Shown piece by piece: positions 1-7,639 of a DNA stretch of 11,597 nt. The stretch comes from Lachnospiraceae bacterium (GTDB taxonomy: Bacteria; Bacillota; Clostridia; Lachnospirales; Lachnospiraceae). The stretch is taken from assembly GCA_017420605.1 (NCBI GenBank), contig JAFOIS010000129.1, forward strand, positions 1-11,597, written 5' to 3'. The translations under genes and the position numbers were made by a program. The notes below the pieces were generated by a model. It did not search any database and was not told the DNA's origin. It worked only from the letters and a program-made list of their open reading frames with translations. Position 1 is the stretch's first letter; each line of letters opens with the position of its first letter.

Positions 1-1387
<1,387 letters not shown>

Positions 1388-1422
1388 TTAGTATGTATAG
1401 ACTAATATGTTTACATAGTTGA

Positions 1423-1446
1423 TATTCCGGAGCGGTTTCCGGAATA
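1423..1446 (-). promoter_or_regulatory. Inverted repeat at the start of the nifJ transcript (leader hairpin or operator)
   Basis: TATTCCGG (1423-1430) and CCGGAATA (1439-1446) form a perfect 8-base inverted repeat around an 8-base spacer. It lies just downstream of the predicted transcription start (about 1454) and 48 bases before the nifJ ATG. It could be a repressor-type operator or a 5'-leader RNA hairpin. No U-tract follows it, so it is not a simple terminator. It does not match the Rex consensus TTGTTAA-N4-TTAACAA. The repeat is seen directly; its role is inferred. Confidence 0.5.
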
Positions 1447-1460
1447 GCCCAATCATAGAA

Positions 1461-1490
1461 AGTATAGCACAGGCACGCTTTTTTTGTCCA
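1461..1490 (-). promoter_or_regulatory. Predicted sigma-A promoter of nifJ (extended -10)
   Basis: On the minus strand, TGGACA (1490-1485, 5 of 6 consensus) is separated by 18 bases from TATACT (1466-1461, 5 of 6). A TGC directly before the -10 hexamer supplies the extended -10 TGn. The predicted start near 1454 leaves a leader of about 79 bases that contains the inverted repeat at 1423-1446. It sits in the 163-base gap between the ABC-F stop and nifJ, which otherwise holds no gene. Confidence 0.65.
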
Positions 1491-1538
1491 TACGCGCAGC
1501 CGCCAAATCGGCCATGCGGCGGACATTTTTCGCGCCTC

Positions 1539-3176
1539 TCAGTTCTCGTCGGCTTCTTCCTGCGCCACGTAGACCTGACGTTTCTTCGCGCCCTCTTCCT
1601 GCGCGAGGTAATCGTCGTAGCTGCCGACTTTGTCGATGATCGAGCCGTCCGGCAGGAACTCGATGATGCGGTTCGCGGTCGTGGAAACGACCTGATGGTC
1701 GCGCAAGGTGAACAGAAGGACTCCCGGGAATTTGATCATGCCGTTGTTGAGCGCGGTGATCGCCTCCATGTCGAGATGGTTCGTCGGTTCGTCCAGAATG
1801 AGAACGTTCGCGCCCGAGATCATCATTTTCGAAAGCAGGCACCGGACCTTCTCGCCGCCGGAAAGCACCCGGACGCGCTTTAAGCCGTCTTCTCCGGCGA
1901 AGAGCATCCGTCCGAGGAAGCCGCGCACATAGGTCGCGTCCTTGATCTCCGAATACTGCGTCAGCCAGTCGGCGATCGTAAGGTCATTATCGAAAAGTGT
2001 TCCCGGCTCCTTCGGATAATACGCCCGGGACGTTGTGATGCCCCATTTGTAATAGCCCGAATCCGGCTCCATCTCACCGGCGAGGATCTTGAAGAGCACG
2101 GTCTTGGCACGTTCGTTTCCGCCGACAAAAGCGACCTTGTCGGTGCGGTTGATGAGCAGGTTGAGATGTTCGAAAACGACCTCCCCGTCGATCGTCTTGG
2201 ACAGATCTTCGATAAGCAGCACGTCGTTGCCGATCGAACGCTCCGGCTTGAAGTCGATATACGGATATTTCCGGCTCGACGGCCGCATGGTGTCAAGTTC
2301 GATCTTTTCGAGCGCTCTCTTGCGGCTCGTAGCCTGTTTGGATTTCGAAGCGTTCGCTGAGAAGCGGGAAATGAATTCCTTGAGTTCCTTGATCTTCTCT
2401 TCCTTCTTTTTGTTCTCTTCCTTCATCTGCCGGACAAGAAGCTGCGAGGATTCGAACCAGAAGTCGTAGTTGCCTGCAAAGAGGGTGATCTTCCCGTAAT
2501 CGATGTCCGCGATGCTCGTGCAGACCTTGTTCAGGAAATACCGGTCATGGGACACGACGATAACGGTGTTCGGGAAACCGATCAGGAACTCCTCGAGCCA
2601 GTCGATCGCTTCGAGGTCGAGGTGGTTCGTCGGCTCGTCGAGAAGCAGAATGTCCGGACTCCCGAAGAGTGCCTGCGCAAGAAGCACCTTGACCTTGTGA
2701 GAACCGTCCAGGTCGCGCATCGGCGTATCATGGAGCGAGGAGTCGATCCCGAGGCCGAAAAGGAGCGATTCCGCGTCTGCGTCGGCTTCCCAGCCGTTCA
2801 TTTCGGCAAACTCGCCCTCCAGCTCCGCGGCGCGGATCCCGTCTTCGTCCGAGAAATCCTCTTTCGCATAAAGCGCGTCCTTTTCCTTCATGACCTCGTA
2901 AAGGCGCGGATTGCCGAGGATGACGGTCTCTCTTACGGTATAGGCGTCATACTTGAAATGGTCCTGTTCGAGGAAGGAAATGCGGTCGCCCGGGGTCACG
3001 ATAATGGTGCCCTGCGTCGTATCGAGCTGGCCTGCGAGGATCTTCAGAAAAGTGGACTTACCGGCGCCGTTGGCGCCGATAAGTCCGTAGCAGTTTCCTT
3101 CGGTAAATTTGATATTAACGTCTTCAAAAAGTGCTTTTTTGCCGACGCGGTATGTTACGTTGCTGGCAGCGATCAT
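1539..3176 (-). CDS. ABC-F family ATPase, YkpA/YbiT type
   Basis: ABC-F proteins are soluble tandem ATPases that bind the ribosomal E site and act on translation rather than transport; no transmembrane segment is present. The 545-residue length matches the YkpA/YbiT subfamily. NBD1 has Walker A GANGAGKS (34-41), a degenerate signature (DLDGSHK, 155-161), Walker B LLLDEP (D180, E181) and H-switch SHD (H210). A charged linker (about 241-315), carrying the subfamily-like stretch FISRFSANASKSKQATSRK, joins NBD2. NBD2 has an unusual Walker A GGNERAKT (352-359), an intact LSGGE (438-442), Walker B LILDEP (D462, E463) and Arg492 where the H-switch His is expected. The ATG follows AAGGAG at good spacing, 15 bases after the YdjH-like gene, so it is likely in the same transcript. 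There is no sign that it is an antibiotic-resistance ABC-F; a housekeeping translation role is more likely. Confidence 0.93.
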   Translation of the reverse strand: MIAASNVTYRVGKKALFEDVNIKFTEGNCYGLIGANGAGKSTFLKILAGQLDTTQGTIIVTPGDRISFLEQDHFKYDAYTVRETVILGNPRLYEVMKEKDALYAKEDFSDEDGIRAAELEGEFAEMNGWEADADAESLLFGLGIDSSLHDTPMRDLDGSHKVKVLLAQALFGSPDILLLDEPTNHLDLEAIDWLEEFLIGFPNTVIVVSHDRYFLNKVCTSIADIDYGKITLFAGNYDFWFESSQLLVRQMKEENKKKEEKIKELKEFISRFSANASKSKQATSRKRALEKIELDTMRPSSRKYPYIDFKPERSIGNDVLLIEDLSKTIDGEVVFEHLNLLINRTDKVAFVGGNERAKTVLFKILAGEMEPDSGYYKWGITTSRAYYPKEPGTLFDNDLTIADWLTQYSEIKDATYVRGFLGRMLFAGEDGLKRVRVLSGGEKVRCLLSKMMISGANVLILDEPTNHLDMEAITALNNGMIKFPGVLLFTLRDHQVVSTTANRIIEFLPDGSIIDKVGSYDDYLAQEEGAKKRQVYVAQEEADEN

Positions 3177-3191
3177 ATCTGCTCCTTGCTG

Positions 3192-4025
3192 TTAGAATTT
3201 TCCGCCTCCGCCGCCGTGGCTGACGCCGGAAGAACTGATGTGGACAGAACTGCCGCCACCGCCGCCGCGGTGTTCATCGTCGTGCGGGATCGGCACCTTC
3301 GTCACGTTCGTATACAGGAAATCGTCGCGGCCGTTGCGGATGTAAACGCTGTCGCGGTCGAGATATTCCCTTGCGCCGGACTGCGGGCGTACGGTCTTGA
3401 GCTGTCCCTTCATCCGGTTCACGGAAAACAGGGAAATGAGGAAACCGATGAGGCCCGATCCCGCCGCGGCAAACGGTCCCGGCGTCGATTTTTCCGCCGG
3501 GCCGTCCGGTCCGGTGGGATACTGCGGTACGTCCACCGGCTCGCCGTTCTTTGCCCTTGTCGTATAATCGTCGACAAGGTAGGCGAAATCCTGAAACGCG
3601 CCGTAATAATTTCCCGCGGACAGCTTCGGCTGTACGTAGCCCTTGATCTGTTCGATCCCGTAATCGGTCAGCGCCGTGATGCCGTAGCCGCAGGTCGAGA
3701 TCCAGTAGTCCCTCGTCGCGAGCGACATGATCAGGATCACGCCGTCTTTCTCCGCGCCGTAACCGTAGCCGTTCATGTCGTAGAAATCATCGGCCCATTC
3801 CATGGACGATTTTCCGTCCAGGGACGGCGTCGTCACGACGACGACGTCAAGCTGCTGCCGTTCGCTGATCTCATCGAGTTTCGCGCGCAGATCCGCCTCT
3901 TCCTCGTCCGTCAGCAGATCCTCATAATCCACGACTCTGCCGATCCCGCCCGCCGCGAAGGCCGGAACGGTAAGGGCAAGGATAAGAAGGAGAACGGAAA
4001 CAAATGCGAAAAGCTTTTTTTTCAT
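3192..4025 (-). CDS. ydjH: TPM-domain membrane protein, YdjH-like
   Basis: Length is 277 residues. A Sec signal peptide is evident: KKK, a hydrophobic core and a likely cut after Ala24 (AFA|AG). The TPM domain (about 30-155) contains DLLTDEEEADLRAKLDEI, LDVVVVTT, a DDFYD segment and DGVILIMS, and ends near the FAYLVDDY helix. A transmembrane segment follows (about 187-205), then a cytoplasmic tail ending in a Gly/Ser-rich low-complexity stretch (about 256-277). TPM proteins occur as phosphatase-like or photosystem-repair factors and as membrane-stress proteins such as Bacillus YdjH; no enzymatic activity can be claimed here. Its gene lies between a YdjG-like and an ABC-F gene, each 15 bases away, which implies cotranscription. 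The ATG is preceded by AAAGGGGG. The family is clear. The ydjH assignment leans on the neighbouring ydjG- and ydjI-like genes. Confidence 0.85.
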   Translation of the reverse strand: MKKKLFAFVSVLLLILALTVPAFAAGGIGRVVDYEDLLTDEEEADLRAKLDEISERQQLDVVVVTTPSLDGKSSMEWADDFYDMNGYGYGAEKDGVILIMSLATRDYWISTCGYGITALTDYGIEQIKGYVQPKLSAGNYYGAFQDFAYLVDDYTTRAKNGEPVDVPQYPTGPDGPAEKSTPGPFAAAGSGLIGFLISLFSVNRMKGQLKTVRPQSGAREYLDRDSVYIRNGRDDFLYTNVTKVPIPHDDEHRGGGGGSSVHISSSGVSHGGGGGKF

Positions 4026-4040
4026 GTTCCATCCCCCTTT

Positions 4041-5126
4041 CTAGATGAAATACAGCAGCCAGGAGGCGCCGTAGAGGATCCCGCCGATCACGGCGGCACG
4101 GATCAGAAGGTTCTTCCAGTACAGGCTCTTGTCGACCGGAAGGTCGCCGATGAACTTGCCGGTCTGGCCGTTCATCGCGAAGGTATACTTCTGATCTTTC
4201 CAGGTCGTATTGAGGACCCATACCGGGTAAAGCGCATAGTGCGCGGTGCTGCTCGCGTAGCGGATATTCTGCTGCTCCGGCACAAGGGAGACATAGCCGT
4301 TCATCGTTGAACGCATGACCTCGTCCGTGCTCGTACGCACGCGCTGGTTGATCCGCTCTTTGGACTGCTCCGCCGTCACGTCGTAACGGTCGGCCATATA
4401 ACCGGCAAGGTACGCGGTCCGGAAATCCACCGCTTCGGAAAAATCGAACGGCTCCAGGGATTCCATCATATCGTCCGGCATACGTGTCGACCCGTCCTGC
4501 GGCACTTTGTCGAAATGCATCGCGCCGTCGCGCAGGATCGAGTAATAACTCGTTTCGGTGTAATTGTAATTGCGGTCGCTCCAGGTCCGCACCTTGGTGC
4601 CCTTGAAGTGATAGTACGCTTCCACGTCCGCGTCGAAGAGCCAGTACGGAACATACACGCCCTTGATCTCGTCGATGTGGTTCTCGTCCTTGAAGATCCT
4701 CGGCAGGAGCTTTTTGCCTTCCAGATATTTCTTATAGATGGCTTTCGCCTCTTCCTTCGTCTTCTTGAACGGGATCACGCAGTCCGGACGCAGATCGCCC
4801 GCAAACTGCCCGGTCATGACGATCGGGTTGTTGCAGTACGGGCAGTTCGTCGCGCCCATATTGGCATCCCCGACGATCTCGCCGCCGCAGGACTTGCAGG
4901 TATAGATCCGCATTCCTTCGGTCTCGCCGGGCTGCCAGTCCGTTCCGCCTTCCTTGTCCCAGTCCGTCTGCTCGTCCTTGATCTGCGCGATATGCTCCTG
5001 ATAGTTCTGGAGCGCGTCGATCGTAAGGACGGTCCCGCAGTAGGGACATTCCATGTTCTGCGCGCCGGGGCTCCACTCGATCCCCGCGCCGCAGGCAGGA
5101 CATTTATACTCCAGCATTCCAGCCAT
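4041..5126 (-). CDS. ydjG: Double zinc-ribbon, C-terminally anchored membrane protein, YdjG-like
   Basis: Length is 361 residues. Two TFIIB/rubredoxin-like zinc ribbons open the protein: CxxC pairs at Cys9/12 with Cys27/30, and Cys77/80 with Cys95/98. A large uncharacterised middle region (about 105-335) has the VYVPYWLFDADVEAYY stretch typical of this family. A single hydrophobic segment at the extreme C-terminus (about 341-361, ending LLYFI) suggests a tail anchor with the bulk in the cytoplasm. In Bacillus subtilis, YdjG together with YdjI links the phage-shock protein PspA to the membrane; that role is known for the family and only inferred here. The AAAGGAG ribosome site lies about 13 bases before ATG 5126, which is a little long. 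Met4 (MLEYKC) is a possible alternative start but lies even further away. The gene follows a terminator and precedes ydjH by 15 bases. Confidence 0.85.
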   Translation of the reverse strand: MAGMLEYKCPACGAGIEWSPGAQNMECPYCGTVLTIDALQNYQEHIAQIKDEQTDWDKEGGTDWQPGETEGMRIYTCKSCGGEIVGDANMGATNCPYCNNPIVMTGQFAGDLRPDCVIPFKKTKEEAKAIYKKYLEGKKLLPRIFKDENHIDEIKGVYVPYWLFDADVEAYYHFKGTKVRTWSDRNYNYTETSYYSILRDGAMHFDKVPQDGSTRMPDDMMESLEPFDFSEAVDFRTAYLAGYMADRYDVTAEQSKERINQRVRTSTDEVMRSTMNGYVSLVPEQQNIRYASSTAHYALYPVWVLNTTWKDQKYTFAMNGQTGKFIGDLPVDKSLYWKNLLIRAAVIGGILYGASWLLYFI

Positions 5127-5164
5127 GCTTATGGACTGCTCCTTTCCTTACTGTCGAAAACCAG

Positions 5165-5193
5165 AAAAAGTCACCGGCCGGAGGGCCGGTGAC
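5165..5193 (-). terminator. Intrinsic terminator between the ydjI-like and ydjG-like genes
   Basis: On the minus strand GTCACCGGCC (5193-5184) pairs perfectly with GGCCGGTGAC (5179-5170) around a 4-base loop, followed by five T residues (5169-5165). It lies 11 bases past the ydjI stop. No convincing promoter fits in the roughly 40 bases left before the ydjG start, so it may act as a partial terminator or as a 3'-end stabiliser that lowers expression of the downstream genes relative to ydjI. Confidence 0.85.
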
Positions 5194-5204
5194 TGTCTTT
5201 TGCG

Positions 5205-6572
5205 TTACTGGACAACGTCGGCATCCGTGAAGGGGTCGCCGCATTCCGGGCAGAACTTCGGCGGATTCTTCGGATCGGCCGGTTCCCATCCGCACTTGTC
5301 GCAGCGGTACAGCGGTTCGCCCGCAGGCTTCTTTGTGCCGCATTCCATGCAGAACTTGCCTTTGTTGATCGCGCCGCAGGTCGGGCACTTCCAGCCTTCC
5401 TGCGCAGGGGCCGCCGCCGGAGCCGGAGCGGCTGCCGGAGCCTGAGCCGCCGGAGCCTGAGCCGCCGGAGCCTGATACTGCTGGCTGTTCGGAACGCCGA
5501 AGCCGTTCACCTGCTGGCCGAACTGGTTCTGGTACTGCGGTGCCTGGCCCTGCTGTGCGCCCATCTGATAAAGCGCGGAAGTATTCGCGCTGCCCATCTG
5601 CTGCGCCATGCCCATGCCCATGAAGCCCATCATCGCGCCGTTCGGGTTGTTGGACGCGTTGACCATCGCCTGCGCGGACGCGCTGGCATTGAGCGCCGCC
5701 GCGTTCGTCGGATCGCGGAACATCGCGACCTGCTGCGCCTGCTTCTGCGCATCCTTGATGGCCTGCTGGTCTTCCTCGGTCAGGGTGATCGGGTTCATAG
5801 CGATCGAAACGACCGCGATACCGCGAAGCTCGGACCACTTCTGGGTCAGCGCTTCGTTCATGTAGCCGCAGAGCTCTTCGGCATGCGCCGGCAGCGCGCT
5901 CGGACGGATCTCAAGATCCGACAGACGGGCAAACGCCGGCTGCAGCGCGCTCACGAACTCGGTGCGGAGCTGCATGTCGATCTCGCTTCTCGTGAAGGAC
6001 TGCGATACGTTGCCGCAGACGTTCGTATAGAAGAGGATCGGGTCGATGATCCGGTAGGAATATACGCCGTTGCAGCGGACCGCCACGTCGATGTCCATGA
6101 AGATGCGGCTGTCGACGACGCGGAACGGGATCGGGTTCGCGGTACCGAACTTATTCTCCGTGATCTCTTTCGTGTTGAAGTAATAGATTCTCTGATCGTG
6201 GCCGGTATCGCCGCCGTAGGTGATCCTTCTGCCGATCGTCTTGAACGTGTTGATGATGTTCTGGCCGAGGTTGCCGGCAAGGATGCTCGGCTCCGTGGAA
6301 GCGTCATAGGTGAATTCACCCGGTACCGCGCAGACTTCGACGACCTTGCCCTGGTCGACGATGATCATGCACTGTCCGTCCGCGACCGCGATGCCGGATC
6401 CGCTGGTAATGATATTGTCATTGCCATACTTATTGGAAGAACGGCCGCTTACCCGCTTCTGGCCCTTCACGACCAGGACGTCGCGCGGGATCGCCTCACA
6501 ATAAAAGAACTCCTTCCAGGAATCGGCAAGCGCTCCGCCAGCAGCTCCCAGTACCGCACTGATAAGACCCAT
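5205..6572 (-). CDS. ydjI: SPFH-domain protein with two C-terminal zinc ribbons, YdjI-like
   Basis: Length is 455 residues. The N-terminus (MGLISAVLGAAGGALADSWK) is amphipathic rather than a true membrane span, followed by the family stretch EFFYCEAIPRDVLVVKGQKR. The SPFH domain covers about 50-280 (DGQCMIIVDQGKVVEVCAVP, PFRVVDSRIFMDIDVAVRC). A Gln/Ala/Met-rich linker (about 290-392), including AP-rich pentapeptide repeats, leads to zinc ribbon 1 (Cys396, 399, 408, 411) and zinc ribbon 2 (Cys424, 427, 441, 444; ending FCPECGDPF). Older annotation calls this family virion core protein, but nothing phage-like surrounds it. In Bacillus subtilis YdjI recruits PspA to the membrane with YdjG. The ATG is preceded by AAAGGAG at 6 bases. 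It lies 44 bases after degV and is followed by a terminator before ydjG. The family call is strong; the PspA-linked role is inference because no pspA is visible. Confidence 0.9.
   Translation of the reverse strand: MGLISAVLGAAGGALADSWKEFFYCEAIPRDVLVVKGQKRVSGRSSNKYGNDNIITSGSGIAVADGQCMIIVDQGKVVEVCAVPGEFTYDASTEPSILAGNLGQNIINTFKTIGRRITYGGDTGHDQRIYYFNTKEITENKFGTANPIPFRVVDSRIFMDIDVAVRCNGVYSYRIIDPILFYTNVCGNVSQSFTRSEIDMQLRTEFVSALQPAFARLSDLEIRPSALPAHAEELCGYMNEALTQKWSELRGIAVVSIAMNPITLTEEDQQAIKDAQKQAQQVAMFRDPTNAAALNASASAQAMVNASNNPNGAMMGFMGMGMAQQMGSANTSALYQMGAQQGQAPQYQNQFGQQVNGFGVPNSQQYQAPAAQAPAAQAPAAAPAPAAAPAQEGWKCPTCGAINKGKFCMECGTKKPAGEPLYRCDKCGWEPADPKNPPKFCPECGDPFTDADVVQ
5431..5475. repeat. Three tandem 15-base repeats inside the ydjI-like gene
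   Basis: The unit GCCGCCGGAGCCTGA is present exactly at 5446-5460 and 5461-5475, and with one mismatch at 5431-5445. On the coding (minus) strand each unit encodes the pentapeptide QAPAA-type spacer just before the zinc ribbons. Being a multiple of three, copy-number change would lengthen or shorten the linker without a frameshift. Confidence 0.9.
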
Positions 6573-6616
6573 GTTGTTCTCCTTTCATGTCTTAGATCAT
6601 ATTACATTGTTGATAT

Positions 6617-7504
6617 TCATTCCGTCCGTTCGTCACCCATGAAGAACAGGGCGACCGTACCCGGTCCGGTGTGTGAACCGATCACGCCCCCGACCCAGTT
6701 GATGATGATCTTTCCCTTAAGGGCCGGGAATTTCTGTTCGATGAGCGCCACGACCGCTTTCGCGTCGTCGATGCAGGCCGACTGCGACAGCATGCATTTT
6801 CCGCTGTAGGCGGTACCGCCCTGGGCATGCGCTTCCATTTCCTTTACGATCTCCTGGATCACGCGCTTCTTCAGGCGCACATTGCGCCGCGGCACCAGAT
6901 GCCCCTTGTCGTCCATATTCATGAGCGGGCAGATCCCGAGGATCGTTCCGACGGCCGCGCTGGTCCTGGAAATGCGTCCGCCGCGATAATAACTGGTAAG
7001 GTCTGTGGAGAAGAACCAGTGATGCATATGCAGCCTGTTCGCCATTCCCCATTCGTAGACCTCGTCGATGGTCTTTCCTTCATCGCGAAGATCGGCAAGA
7101 TAGATCATGAAAAGCCCGTATCCGGAGGACGCGCCCAGAGAATCCAGAATGAGGATCTTCCTTTCCGGGTACTTTTCCGCAAGTTCCTCCTTCGCCGTAT
7201 TGGCGGAGTTGATCGTTCCGGAGATCCCCGACGACAGCGTCACATGAAGGATATCTTTTCCTTCCTTCAGAAACGGTTCCCAGAAAGCGATGTAGTCGCC
7301 GGTGCTCACCTGCGAGGTGACCGGCATGGATCCCGCCGCGATCCTGCGGTAAAACTCTTCAAAGGGCACAGACTTTCCGAGATCGTCCGCGTACTCCACG
7401 CCGTCCATTGTGAAATGGAAACAGACGTAGGCGATATTCCGTTCCGAGAACAGTTCATCGGTCAGATCTGCTGTGGAACAGCACGTCAGCTGGAATGTAT
7501 TCAT
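6617..7504 (-). CDS. degV: DegV family fatty-acid-binding protein
   Basis: DegV proteins are soluble two-domain proteins that bind a fatty acid; in several Bacillota they work as the FakB subunit that presents the acyl chain to the kinase FakA. The 295-residue length suits the family. Visible family motifs are STADLT (10-15), the VTSQVSTGDY segment (62-71) and LSSGISGTINSA (90-101), which line the acyl and head-group pocket, plus RGGRISR and a C-terminal GSHTGPGTVALFF. An ATG at 7564 would extend the frame by 20 residues, but the family begins at MNTFQLTCCSTADL. ATG 7504 has a GAAAGGTG ribosome site 6 bases upstream, and a predicted promoter overlaps the longer start. No fakA is in the window. 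It is divergent from the stomatin-like gene and may read into ydjI, 44 bases downstream. Confidence 0.93.
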   Translation of the reverse strand: MNTFQLTCCSTADLTDELFSERNIAYVCFHFTMDGVEYADDLGKSVPFEEFYRRIAAGSMPVTSQVSTGDYIAFWEPFLKEGKDILHVTLSSGISGTINSANTAKEELAEKYPERKILILDSLGASSGYGLFMIYLADLRDEGKTIDEVYEWGMANRLHMHHWFFSTDLTSYYRGGRISRTSAAVGTILGICPLMNMDDKGHLVPRRNVRLKKRVIQEIVKEMEAHAQGGTAYSGKCMLSQSACIDDAKAVVALIEQKFPALKGKIIINWVGGVIGSHTGPGTVALFFMGDERTE

Positions 7505-7510
7505 AGCGCG

Positions 7511-7518
7511 CACCTTTC
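7511..7518 (-). promoter_or_regulatory. Ribosome binding site that decides the degV start
   Basis: GAAAGGTG on the minus strand lies 6 bases before ATG 7504. No comparable site lies before the in-frame ATG at 7564, so the shorter product is favoured. Confidence 0.7.
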
Positions 7519-7535
7519 GTGAATTATGATAAATC

Positions 7536-7564
7536 AGTTTACCATGTTGCGGTAAAAATGGCAA
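7536..7564 (-). promoter_or_regulatory. Predicted degV promoter
   Basis: On the minus strand, TTGCCA (7564-7559, 5 of 6) and TAAACT (7541-7536, 4 of 6) are 17 bases apart, with TGG before the -10 hexamer as an extended -10. It lies back-to-back with the promoter of the stomatin-like gene. The weak -10 makes this moderate evidence only. Confidence 0.45.
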
Positions 7565-7577
7565 TATCCCCCTGTGA

Positions 7578-7606
7578 TTGACTACCTTTGCGTATAAGGA
7601 TATAAT
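7578..7606 (+). promoter_or_regulatory. Predicted sigma-A promoter of the stomatin-like gene
   Basis: TTGACT (7578-7583, 5 of 6) and a perfect TATAAT (7601-7606) are separated by exactly 17 bases. Transcription would begin near 7613, leaving a short leader that includes the strong AAAGGAGG ribosome site (7624-7631) 8 bases before ATG 7640. This is the best promoter in the window. Confidence 0.85.
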
Positions 7607-7639
7607 TATTAAAAAGATCTCTCAAAGGAGGTAATCATT

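Noticed and set aside
1500..1525. A possible terminator hairpin after the ABC-F gene (CCGCC/GGCGG)
   Set aside because: The stem is only five pairs with a 13-base loop and no T-tract follows on the minus strand.
2547..4310. A 587-codon open frame on the plus strand
   Set aside because: It lies antisense to the ABC-F, YdjH-like and YdjG-like genes, has no ribosome site, and its Arg/Val/Asp/His-rich translation has no domain. It is a by-product of the GC-rich codon use of the real genes.
5205..6572. A phage or prophage remnant, because YdjI-like proteins are sometimes named virion core protein
   Set aside because: No capsid, tail, integrase or lysis gene is near, and the SPFH plus zinc-ribbon architecture is that of a cellular membrane-stress protein.
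5883..6809. A 308-codon open frame on the plus strand
   Set aside because: It runs antisense through the YdjI-like gene and into degV, with no ribosome site and no family features.
7505..7564. A 20-residue N-terminal extension of DegV from ATG 7564
   Set aside because: It is outside the family's usual start, has no ribosome site, and overlaps a predicted promoter; ATG 7504 is better.
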